Source: Chrysochromulina parva
Lineage: Eukaryota > Haptophyta > Prymnesiales > Chrysochromulinaceae
Length of the DNA: 13,669 nt
Assembly (NCBI GenBank): GCA_002887195.1
Contig: PJAB01001557.1
Coordinates: 1-13,669, forward strand
Direction: 5' to 3'
Part shown: positions 7,725-13,669 of the stretch, one piece after another
How positions within the stretch are numbered: position 1 is the first letter of the stretch
Layout of the letters: every line of letters begins with the position of its first letter
Notes under the pieces: generated by a model
Told to the model about the DNA's origin: nothing
The model's database searches: none
What the model saw: only the letters and a program-made list of their open reading frames with translations
Position numbers and translations under genes: made by a program

Positions 7725-8009
7725 CAATTGGTTTCGACTTTCGAGTACGCCGCTAGCAATAATTCATCAGTATAGCCCCGGGCCCCGCGGGCGAGCGAGT
7801 ACTCAGTACTTGTGTTTGACCGGGGGGGATGCGACTTGGCCTTCACAGCGCGCTTTTTGCCGACGTCCTTGACTTGACTTGCCGACGTTCACGCCGTGCT
7901 GCTCTCGGTCCATGTGTTGCCGTCTGCTGCTGTCCTTGGTCTCCTTGGTGGGTGGGCGGGTCGGCCCCTTGCCGCGGCGGACGAGTCCGTTTGCGGCCTT
8001 GTCTGTCAT
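7725..8009. promoter_or_regulatory. Intergenic region and leader of the MORN gene
   Basis: 285 bp between the SP-RING gene stop and the MORN start. It contains AGTACT twice (7798-7803 and 7805-7810, one base apart), a CCCGGGCCCCGCGGG stretch at about 7777-7792 and a G run near 7820. An ATG at 7829 opens a 63-codon frame ending at 8020 that overlaps the MORN start in another frame. It is either a real overlapping upstream ORF or lies before the transcription start. Confidence 0.45.
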
Positions 8010-8020
8010 ATGACGTCTAG
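7829..8020 (+). other. Possible overlapping upstream ORF of the MORN gene
   Basis: The frame starts with ATG and ends 10 bases after the MORN ATG. The peptide is Cys/Trp/Arg-rich without a recognisable domain. If transcribed, it would reduce translation from 8010. It could instead contain a first exon spliced into the MORN frame, which I cannot decide. Confidence 0.25.
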
Positions 8021-9515
8021 AATCCTGCCCGACGGCAGCCAGTACGTTGGCTCATTAGACGGCAACGACGGCCCTCTCTCTGGTGTCGCTACGAGCCCAG
8101 ACGGCACCAGCTACAGAGGAACCTACCTCAACTCACAGCGGCACGGGCAAGGGAGTCTCACATACAGAAGTGGCGACTCGTACGACTGCAATTTTGTGTT
8201 CGGGCACCTTGTTGGCAAGGGAAAGTGCGTGCTGCAGCGCGAGTTCAACTTCACCGGCATTTTTGGCCGGAGGCTTCGGGCGGGCGAGCCGGACCCGCAC
8301 GAGCATGTGACCAACACGCTCGCCTTCCGCAACGTTGAGACGGCCAAGGGCTGGGTGCCCGTGATCCTCGCCAATGAGCCTGCGTATGAACGCGGGCTTC
8401 CCGAGTACCTAGTTCTCTGCACCGGCGAGGGCACGGTGACATACGGTGACGGGCGCGTCTTCGAGGGCGTCTTCGAGCACGGCCGGCCGACCTACAGAGG
8501 CAAAATGACCATCCCGTGCGCCAAGGGCAGTTCGGATGCCGACTTGTACGTCGGTCAGTACTCATCGCTCGGCCAGCCCGAAGGCGATGGCAAGCTCGCG
8601 TGCCACAACGGGGACGTGTTCACCGGCACCTTTAGCCTCGGGTGGCCAACGGGATGGTGTCGCGCCCGGTACACCAACGGCGACGTGTACGAGGGCAACA
8701 TGGCGGAGGGGTTGCGCGATGGGCGCGGCCGGCTGAGGATGGCTGGCGGCGACGTATACGAGGGCGAGTTCGACCAGGGCCAGATCACAGGAGAGGGCCG
8801 CTTCATCTATGCAGACGGCAGTACCTTCGAGGGTACCTTTGTGAACGGCGTGCGGCAGGGTCGCGGACGGCTCACCAGCCAAGAAGGCTGCGTCTTTGAC
8901 GGCAGCTGGTACGCGAACGAGCGGTGTGGGCGCGGCATCTCCGTCTCTCCGAATGGTGAGCGACAAGAGGCCTGGTACGCTGGTGACAAGCTCGCGGGTA
9001 CTCCGCGCATCTTCTTCGCCCTCTACCCCCAATATCCACAACTGCTCATCAGGCGCACCTCGGGCGCCTCTCTGCGCTCCTTTTTCGCGGAGAGCGACCG
9101 CCCCGTGCGCCTCGAGCTACGCCTCATGCCCAGCTGGTTCATCGCGCTCCGCCACCGCCCGCCGTCTGCCACCGCTGCCGCGACAGTGCGTGTGTACCTC
9201 GATGTGGTTACGTTCACTCTGGAGGAGCTGCGCGATGACCGCTCGCGCGCCATCCTGCCCGATGGGCATCTCGATGCGCGCTCGGGGGCACCGCCTTTCC
9301 ACCACGCGTGCGCCCGCATCGCCAAGGCGCGCGTGCAGCTGGTCACGCAGCGTCCCGATGAGGTGCCGCTGGCGGGTGGCAGCGCGCAGCCCGAGAGCCG
9401 CGGCGCTGCGTGGCTCGGCATCGGTGCAGGGGTCACGCTGCGCGTCGCGCCGCTGCTCGAGTGGAGCAGGACGCCCGTGCCGCACACACCGAGCGCGGCC
9501 GTTGAGGTTTCGTAG
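8010..9515 (+). CDS. MORN-repeat protein with unrecognised C-terminal domain
   Basis: 501 aa from the only ATG between the upstream in-frame stop (7875) and the first MORN unit. About ten MORN units lie in residues about 8-330. The best are VYEGNMAEGLRDGRGRL, VYEGEFDQGQITGEGRF and TFEGTFVNGVRQGRGRL, each with the Y/F-x-G-x-(9)-G-x-G pattern at 23-residue spacing. A gap of about 60 residues (about 90-140) interrupts the array. Residues about 335-501 have no repeats: an aromatic start (IFFALYPQYPQ), a possible beta-rich middle (TVRVYLDVVTFTLEEL) and a low-complexity tail. MORN proteins often lie at membranes, flagellar bases or cytoskeletal scaffolds, or regulate lipid kinases. No kinase, SET or other catalytic motif is visible, so a scaffold is the most that can be inferred. 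No transmembrane segment is seen. Confidence 0.85.
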   Translation: MTSRILPDGSQYVGSLDGNDGPLSGVATSPDGTSYRGTYLNSQRHGQGSLTYRSGDSYDCNFVFGHLVGKGKCVLQREFNFTGIFGRRLRAGEPDPHEHVTNTLAFRNVETAKGWVPVILANEPAYERGLPEYLVLCTGEGTVTYGDGRVFEGVFEHGRPTYRGKMTIPCAKGSSDADLYVGQYSSLGQPEGDGKLACHNGDVFTGTFSLGWPTGWCRARYTNGDVYEGNMAEGLRDGRGRLRMAGGDVYEGEFDQGQITGEGRFIYADGSTFEGTFVNGVRQGRGRLTSQEGCVFDGSWYANERCGRGISVSPNGERQEAWYAGDKLAGTPRIFFALYPQYPQLLIRRTSGASLRSFFAESDRPVRLELRLMPSWFIALRHRPPSATAAATVRVYLDVVTFTLEELRDDRSRAILPDGHLDARSGAPPFHHACARIAKARVQLVTQRPDEVPLAGGSAQPESRGAAWLGIGAGVTLRVAPLLEWSRTPVPHTPSAAVEVS

Positions 9516-9691
9516 GAAGGAACGTTCGCATGGCATGGCGAGCAAGATTGGTTCACGACGAGCGTATCGACGACGACGCAAGGATATAGCTCCTTGTTGA
9601 AACTCGTGTGACGTTCTGGTTATAATTCACACGAGCCAATGTTTTTAATTCACACCCACATTGCGCGAAGGAATCTCGTTGTCTGCGCTCG
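9516..9691. promoter_or_regulatory. Short intergenic region with CCAAT and AATTCACAC repeats
   Basis: 176 bp between the MORN stop and the next ATG, locally AT-rich. AATTCACAC occurs at 9624-9632 and 9647-9655. CCAAT lies at 9636-9640, about 52 bp before the ATG, and a T run precedes the second repeat. These could be promoter elements of the next gene, or 3' signals of the MORN gene. Confidence 0.4.
9603..9635. other. Perfect 9-bp inverted repeat after the MORN gene
   Basis: CTCGTGTGA (9603-9611) pairs perfectly with TCACACGAG (9627-9635) across a 15-nt loop. It lies about 88 bp after the MORN stop and about 57 bp before the next ATG. It is either an RNA hairpin in the MORN 3' UTR or a dyad binding site. 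Confidence 0.45.
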
Positions 9692-10324
9692 ATGCCAATG
9701 CTGGCTCTGCATTTGTGCACCACACTCGTGCTTGGGCTGAGAGGATCTCGATCAACGCTCAGCTGTAGCAGCTCACCATCCCGCGCAGCGCTGAGATGCT
9801 CCTTGGTTGAGGACTTCAGCCGAAGGTCGCTTGCAGACGCGGATGCGGGTAAGCTGTGGACCGGACCAGAGCCCACGGCCTCGCTGTCTCCCGGCGAAGT
9901 CATTTGCTTGACGCTCACGGCGCTACAAGCCAACGACGACCCTCAGCCCCATGCAGGGTGTGCACTCCTGCGACGATTTGCGACCAGCGACTTTGTGCTC
10001 GCTGGCGAGCCGGTTACCGCATCAGGGGCACGACGGCCTGTTCAAATTCTATCGGCCTTCTTTGCCAACTCCCAGTACAACTTGTTGCTCGACCCGACCG
10101 TGGTGGCGCGATTCCCCACGGATATGTGCTCCTTTGAGGAGGGTCAAGCATGGCAGGAGGTGGTTCTGGAGGCGGGCGACGGCGAGATGCTCGCAAAGCT
10201 CGGCTGGAGCCTGGCCCGCGACGACGATGGCTGCTGGCGCACATCCGAGGTGGCCTGGCACGACTTTAGGCCAGGCTTTCGACCGGGCATAGGTCAGGTG
10301 GAATGGGATAGGTCGTTTGGTTGA
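9692..10324 (+). CDS. Small conserved-type protein of unknown function, possibly plastid-targeted
   Basis: 210 aa, single frame from the first ATG. Residues 1-18 (LALHLCTTLVLGL) resemble a signal peptide. They are followed by a Ser/Arg-rich, acid-poor stretch to about residue 40, which suits a bipartite organelle presequence. The body begins SPGEVICLTLTALQANDD, then LLRRFATSDF, QYNLLLD, and ends in a domain with DGCWRTSEVAWHD. The pattern ALQxND...RFA...CW resembles an uncharacterised family of plant and algal plastid proteins (DUF4864/NTF2-like fold). That assignment is from memory of the pattern and is tentative. No catalytic motif is seen. It lies in the same orientation between the MORN and PLAC8 genes; no functional link is evident. 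Confidence 0.75.
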   Translation: MPMLALHLCTTLVLGLRGSRSTLSCSSSPSRAALRCSLVEDFSRRSLADADAGKLWTGPEPTASLSPGEVICLTLTALQANDDPQPHAGCALLRRFATSDFVLAGEPVTASGARRPVQILSAFFANSQYNLLLDPTVVARFPTDMCSFEEGQAWQEVVLEAGDGEMLAKLGWSLARDDDGCWRTSEVAWHDFRPGFRPGIGQVEWDRSFG

Positions 10325-10588
10325 GACCAGTTTCTGCTGTGACATGCTGTGACCTGTGTGAGAGTTCATCGCATCGGGGAGCCCAAAGGACTCTGGCGGA
10401 CCGCGGACGGGATCGACGCTATCGTGCACACAGCAATTAAAGCAGATAGCCGAGGGACCTAGGGTGAGGAAAGCATGAACACGTCAGACACCCTGATGAA
10501 GGAGGGGGCGTCACTGGAGGTGAAGTTCGTGCCGTAACTAGAAAACGCCGTCGGAACAAAAACGCAACAAAACGGAGCACGATCATCG
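10325..10588. promoter_or_regulatory. Upstream region of the PLAC8 gene
   Basis: 264 bp. It contains a tandem TGCTGTGACA/TGCTGTGACC (about 10335-10354), an ACGTCA bZIP-like core (about 10481-10486), a second GCGTCAC (about 10508-10514) and an A-rich stretch just before the ATG. An upstream ORF of 20 codons sits at 10475-10537. Confidence 0.35.
10475..10537 (+). other. Possible 20-codon upstream ORF of the PLAC8 gene
   Basis: ATG to TAA, 51 bases before the PLAC8 start. The peptide would be MNTSDTLMKEGASLEVKFVP. It has no known match and may be chance. Confidence 0.25.
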
Positions 10589-11678
10589 ATGAAGAAGGAG
10601 CTGGATGTCGGCCCGCTTCAGGGCGAACAGATGGAGCAGCAGTATGCGCCGCAGCCGCAGCAGCCGCAGCAGTACGCGCCGCAGTCGGTGGCACCGCAGC
10701 AAGTCAACGTTAACATGATGCAGCCCCGCCCCCAAGCCCCAATCATCATCAACAACAACAACAACGACAACAACATCAACACGATGCAAATGCAGGCACC
10801 AACGCCACAACAGATGTACACGCATGAGCCCAGCACGGGCTGGCAGTCCGGTCTCTTTGAGTGTTGCGACGACATCCCCGTCTGTGCGTCGCGCCCAGCT
10901 GCAGCCCACGCAAAAAAGCACGCGCCCGCGCCCATCCACGCCCAAAGGATTGCGTTGCATGTCACTGCCCCCCCCTCATGTCGTATAGTGATGTCTCCTC
11001 CCCTTTCGGTACAGGTTGCGGCGTCTTTTGGTGCGCCCCCTGTGCCTACGGGATGCTCGTCGACATGCACATGAACAACAAGGTGCTTCGGGACACGCAG
11101 AATAGCGTTCTTTCCATCGTCTTCGCGAACCCTTTTCTCAGCTCCTGTCCCTCCGATCGTGTGGCAGGCGGAAGGACACATGCCCTTCGGCAACTTCGGC
11201 GCGTGCTGCACGGTGACTGGCTTGGGGTGCGTCGGCCCCGCCGCCTCCCTCCTCACCGCCTCCGTCATCATCTTTGCCATCTCGGTGGGAGCTTTCTCGC
11301 TCAACTCCACCAACATCGTCTGCGTCTCCTTAGCCCCAGACATCGTTAATATCATCGCCAGCGTGGCCTCTTCGTGCGCCATTTGCCGCGTCACCTCACG
11401 CACCCGCACCTCAATCCGCAACAAGCTCAACCTGAAGGTGCGCGGCTTTTGAGCGCGTGAGCCCTCACGCTGTCTGCCATTCCTGCTCTGCATTACATGC
11501 GTGTGCTTTGCCCCTCACCTTCCGGCACGGCCGCGCCGCACCGCAGGCCGAACCATGCGACGACTTTTTTTTGCACTGCTGCCTCTGCACTGCTTCATGC
11601 GCCTTGTGCCAAGAGTGCCGCGAGCTCAAGGCCGCACACGGCGGAAGCATGGGCGGGAATCACTTCAACCGCTTGTGA
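10589..11678 (+). CDS. PLAC8-family Cys-rich protein, five exons
   Basis: Predicted exons: 10589-10883, 11015-11082, 11168-11226, 11362-11437 and 11547-11678, all GT-AG, giving 209 aa. Residues 1-85 are Gln/Pro/Asn-rich (including NNNNNDNN) and disordered. The PLAC8 domain follows: WQSGLFECCDDIPV, then CCGVFWCAPCAYG (codon split by intron 1), MLVDMHMNNK, GNFGACCTVTGLG, SSCAICR, SIRNKLNLK, AEPCDDFFLHCC and CALCQECRELK. The order, the Cys pairs and the R-x3-LNLK-x-EPC-D...CALCQE-x-RELK ending match plant and algal PLAC8/PCR/FWL proteins. These are small membrane-associated proteins linked to metal handling or organ size in plants; the role here is unknown. The joins are inferred from domain continuity, and exon 3/4 is the least certain (see intron 3). 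Confidence 0.8.
10884..11014 (+). other. PLAC8 intron 1 (131 nt, phase 1)
   Basis: Donor GTGCGT and acceptor TTCGGTACAG after a pyrimidine tract (TCTCCTCCCCTTTC). The join recreates a Cys codon and brings CDDIPV next to CCGVFWCAPC. Reading through would leave the PLAC8 frame and stop near 11074. Confidence 0.8.
11083..11167 (+). other. PLAC8 intron 2 (85 nt, phase 0)
   Basis: Donor AAG|GTGCTT and acceptor TGTGGCAG. It joins MHMNNK to AEGHMPFGNFG. This is the shortest intron in the window. Confidence 0.7.
11227..11361 (+). other. PLAC8 intron 3 (135 nt, stop-free, multiple of three)
   Basis: Donor GTGCGT (11227-11232) and acceptor CGCCAG (11361), with a good branch-point-like GTTAAT about 13-16 nt upstream. 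Splicing gives GLG followed by VASSCAICR, which fits normal PLAC8 spacing. Because the intron has no stop and keeps frame, retention would insert 45 residues with a hydrophobic stretch (LLTASVIIFAISVGAF) and give a 254-aa protein. Confidence 0.6.
11438..11546 (+). other. PLAC8 intron 4 (109 nt, phase 0)
   Basis: Donor AAG|GTGCGC and acceptor CACCGCAG. It joins NLK to AEPCDDFF, recreating the conserved LNLK-x-EPC-D block. Read-through stops at 11450-11452. Confidence 0.8.
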
Positions 11679-11928
11679 TCGACGAGGTTGATCGTCAGGG
11701 CGCTGGTTTGGCGCGGCTTGCGTTGCTTCGGGTGGCGCGCAGGCCTGGCTGCGCGCAGGCCTCGTTCTGGCCCAGCCCCAGGAGCATGTGGATGTGCGGT
11801 TGCCGGCCTGTGCGGAATCTCTGCGGGCCACCATGGTCTGAGCTCTGAGCAGGACCCTCGAGCTGCAATCCTGCATGTATTGTGCGAGAAAGTGCGAGAT
11901 AACGTACACCATTCTGACGATGGAAGGC

Positions 11929-11963
11929 GTACTGTGTGCAGTACACGACAGTACATGATCATG
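11929..11963. repeat. Cluster of GTAC-centred palindromes
   Basis: A 6-bp perfect inverted repeat with a TGTG loop, a third copy of its arm, and a 10-bp palindrome lie within 35 bp. AGTACT pairs near 7798-7810 are loosely similar. The function is unknown. Confidence 0.4.
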
Positions 11964-12213
11964 AGGGGACTTGGCAGTGGACTGGTACGGATAGAGCAGC
12001 TGGGATAGGGCTCGGCTTCTCCGGCGACATCGTACGATCGGAGCGCGACCGACCAGAGCGCTCCAGAGGCTCGCGCGCGCCAGCCGGCGCATAGATCGTG
12101 ATAGTTTATGGCATAGTAGATCGACATGCGTCATTCGAGTTGCGACATGGCAAATAAATAATGTCATGATGATAAACGTTCGACTACATCACGCGGAGCC
12201 GACGGTGGTCACT

Positions 12214-12228
12214 CCACGTCACACGTGG
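12214..12228. promoter_or_regulatory. Inverted ACGT-core dyad including a G-box
   Basis: CCACGT-CAC-ACGTGG is a perfect 6-bp dyad with a 3-bp spacer. It contains CACGTG (12222-12227) and ACGTCA. ACGT cores are bound by bZIP and bHLH factors in plants and algae. It lies about 40 bp before the first in-frame ATG of the next gene, a suitable promoter position. Confidence 0.45.
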
Positions 12229-12259
12229 GTCCCTGTCCGTTTTCTGAAAGAAACTTGAC

Positions 12260-12400
12260 ATGGAGCATGCAAACCTCTGGCGATCTGTCCCATTTTTGGT
12301 TGCAAGCGAACACCCAAAAGGAGGGTTGGAGCATGCCGAACGAGTACATCGCAATGTACATCGCGTTCATCGCCGTGGGCGTTTTAGGCGTCGCTCTTGA
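12260..12400 (+). other. Possible overlapping upstream ORF of the sulfotransferase-like gene
   Basis: ATG in a good context (GACATGG) 7 bases before the 12267 start. It gives a 46-codon basic peptide ending at TGA 12398-12400, inside the main gene in another frame. It matters only if transcripts begin upstream of 12260. Confidence 0.25.
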
Positions 12401-13669
12401 AGATGCTGACGTGCGTCAGCTGCAGGTGGCGTCGCAGTCCAGGTTCGAGCCCTTGGCGGCCCATTCCAATCACCAGTTCCAAGCAATCCCAGCGCCGCAT
12501 TTCATCCCGCTTCCCAAAGCAAAGGTGCCAGCAGTGCCCAAAGCGCTGCCAGCACAAGCACCAGCCAAAGCGGTGCCAGCACACGCACCACTGTCGACGG
12601 CACCGGATAGAGCGGCGCCAGCACATGCCGTGCCGGCACACGCTTCGAGGGAAGTTCCCATCGCAATGCCAGCCCACGCCATGCCGGCACACGCCATACC
12701 GGTTGCAGTGCCGGCACACGCCGTGCCAAATCGCGCATCGAAGGGAAGTCCCATGCACGGGCCGGCACAAAAGTTCAAAGAAGTAGGGGTGCCCGTCAGA
12801 CCATCCCCAGCTCCGCTTCCTCCTCCGTTCCCTCCTCCGTTCTCTCCCTCTCCGTCTCCGCCTCCGCCTCCGTCTCCACCTCCTCCTCCATCTCCGTCTC
12901 CGCCTCCTCCGTCGCCTCCTCCGCCTCCATCGCCTCCTCCTCCGATCCGTGCCACGGTGCTCGTCCTCGTCTCTGACCACGGAACCGGCTCGACGAATAT
13001 GGGGAACGCGCTCGATGCGCACCCGTGCGTCTTCGACGTAGGCGAGGGCTTCGGGGCATCTGAAATGCTGTGGACGACGGCAAAGATCGACGAGTGCGGG
13101 GACGTGAAGCCCCCTCCCGCGATCTTCGACACGGACTCAGATTCAGGTTCTCATAAGCTCATCTCCAGGGAAAACCCCAAGATGGAGAAAAAGATCGACA
13201 GCGTACTCACCAAGAAAGACAACATCGGTAGCGGGAATTTGGCGGAGGCCAACCACGCCAAAGGAGTCAACTACAAGTCGCTGTATGACGATCTCGAGTA
13301 CGACATCTCCGAGTACTTGCTCCGCATCCGCGATCTCATCTGTGAGAACGTGCCCTCCGACGTGTGCCCTGAGAAGCAGTGCACGATCTCGACGAAGATG
13401 TTCCCGCAGTTCATCGACGGCATCACTGCGATGCAGCTCAACAAGGCTGATCTTGAGCCGAACCCGTGCCACGTGGCGCAGAACAAACAGGCGATGGTTG
13501 CGTGGAAGGACGCGCTCAAGTCGTTCAAAGAGAATCCGAGGATCGCCACGGTGACTCTCGAACGAGATGAGAAGGGGAGGCAGTTCTCCATCTTCCACCG
13601 GTTTGCTGAGACTGGCAAGGAATTCGACTGCAGCTTTCCCCGCCCCGAAAGCGAGTTCGCGATCGTGTC
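12267..13669 (+). CDS. Membrane-anchored Pro-rich protein with sulfotransferase-like domain (3' incomplete)
   Basis: Open to the right edge without a stop (467 complete codons). In-frame ATGs are at 12267 and 12333, both in the context GGAGCATGC; the upstream frame is closed at 12159. Numbered from 12267: residues about 27-44 (YIAMYIAFIAVGVLGVAL) form a signal anchor, so a type II membrane protein. About 85-165 is Ala/Pro/His-rich with repeated (M/V/I)PAHA. About 178-226 is a Ser-Pro/poly-Pro tract of the hydroxyproline-rich or pherophorin kind, which would act as a stem. About 231-260 (VLVLVSDHGTGST, then DAHPCVFDVGE) matches the 5'-phosphosulfate (PAPS) loop followed by HP and E of sulfotransferases. 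The rest is charged with several Cys (DLICENVPSDVCPEKQC), suiting a lumenal disulfide-bonded domain. Golgi sulfation of carbohydrate is inferred. The downstream catalytic and 3'-phosphate-binding parts lie mostly outside the window. Confidence 0.75.
   Translation, partial: MQTSGDLSHFWLQANTQKEGWSMPNEYIAMYIAFIAVGVLGVALEDADVRQLQVASQSRFEPLAAHSNHQFQAIPAPHFIPLPKAKVPAVPKALPAQAPAKAVPAHAPLSTAPDRAAPAHAVPAHASREVPIAMPAHAMPAHAIPVAVPAHAVPNRASKGSPMHGPAQKFKEVGVPVRPSPAPLPPPFPPPFSPSPSPPPPPSPPPPPSPSPPPPSPPPPPSPPPPIRATVLVLVSDHGTGSTNMGNALDAHPCVFDVGEGFGASEMLWTTAKIDECGDVKPPPAIFDTDSDSGSHKLISRENPKMEKKIDSVLTKKDNIGSGNLAEANHAKGVNYKSLYDDLEYDISEYLLRIRDLICENVPSDVCPEKQCTISTKMFPQFIDGITAMQLNKADLEPNPCHVAQNKQAMVAWKDALKSFKENPRIATVTLERDEKGRQFSIFHRFAETGKEFDCSFPRPESEFAIV
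12526..12766 (+). repeat. Degenerate 12-15-bp repeats coding PAHA units
   Basis: CCGGCACACGCC-like units recur (about 12572, 12613, 12631, 12667, 12682, 12709). They code the VPAHA/MPAHA motifs of the stem. The run of CCT/TCT/CCG codons that follows (12799-12943) is a compound imperfect microsatellite. Confidence 0.7.

Larger units (their letters stand above)
11679..12266. other. 588-bp intergenic region with palindromes, no gene seen
   Basis: No convincing protein or RNA gene. Direct repeat GCGCGCAGGCCT at 11735-11746 and 11751-11762; GTGCGAGA at 11882-11889 and 11892-11899. Hairpin GTACTG-TGTG-CAGTAC at 11929-11944, followed by another CAGTAC at 11949-11954 and the palindrome CATGATCATG at 11954-11963. 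AATAAA at 12153-12158 on the plus strand is too far (about 475 bp) to be an obvious PLAC8 poly(A) signal. The ACGT dyad at 12214-12228 suggests the promoter of the next gene. Confidence 0.6.

Noticed and set aside
10618..11493. 291-codon minus-strand open frame over the PLAC8 gene
   Set aside because: The plus-strand exons give a full PLAC8 domain; the minus frame shows no family features.
11595..12167. 190-codon minus-strand open frame in the gene-free region
   Set aside because: It overlaps the last PLAC8 exon and has no recognisable domain or composition bias.
12384..13132. Gly-rich minus-strand open frames opposite the last gene
   Set aside because: The Gly runs are the complement of the Pro/Ser stem codons. 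The plus frame stays open to the window edge with anchor, stem and PAPS-loop-like motifs.

Overview
The window looks like nuclear DNA of a GC-rich, gene-dense unicellular alga with a plastid of secondary origin. A haptophyte is my best guess, but the sequence alone does not prove it. The reasons are short intergenic gaps (roughly 100 to 650 bp), genes on both strands without operon structure, a few short GT-AG introns (85-135 nt), long low-complexity Pro/Ala/Ser tracts, MORN, ankyrin and PLAC8 proteins, and a plastid-type ABC-F protein with a signal-peptide-like N terminus. I see no rRNA, tRNA, CRISPR array, transposon or virus gene.

Layout from left to right. 185-2296 (+) is a TPR-ended protein with an orphan N-terminal region. 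5631-2665 (-) is an ABCF5-type twin-ATPase with one 111-nt intron. 5790-7724 (+) is divergent from it and encodes an ankyrin protein ending in an SP-RING (SUMO-ligase type) zinc finger. 8010-9515 (+) is a MORN-repeat protein with an orphan C-terminal region. 9692-10324 (+) is a small, possibly organelle-targeted protein of unknown function. 10589-11678 (+) is a five-exon PLAC8 protein that I assembled from exons too short to stand out alone. A gap of about 590 bp with several palindromes follows. From 12267 to the right edge (+) runs an incomplete gene for a membrane-anchored protein with a Pro-rich stem and a sulfotransferase-like phosphate loop.

The most interesting structure is the intron of the ABC-F gene. 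Its two boundaries lie in two identical 34-bp copies of the Walker B coding sequence, spaced exactly one intron length apart. The AGGT inside each copy supplies the donor in one and the acceptor in the other. This is what intron birth by tandem duplication of exon sequence should look like. The interior is an 11-bp repeat array in which most units offer a branch-point-like CTGAT. All five introns inferred in the window start with GTGC.

The genes do not form an obvious shared pathway. They appear to be ordinary neighbours: plastid translation (ABC-F), SUMO conjugation (SP-RING), membrane-associated proteins (MORN, PLAC8) and secretory-pathway sulfation (the last gene).
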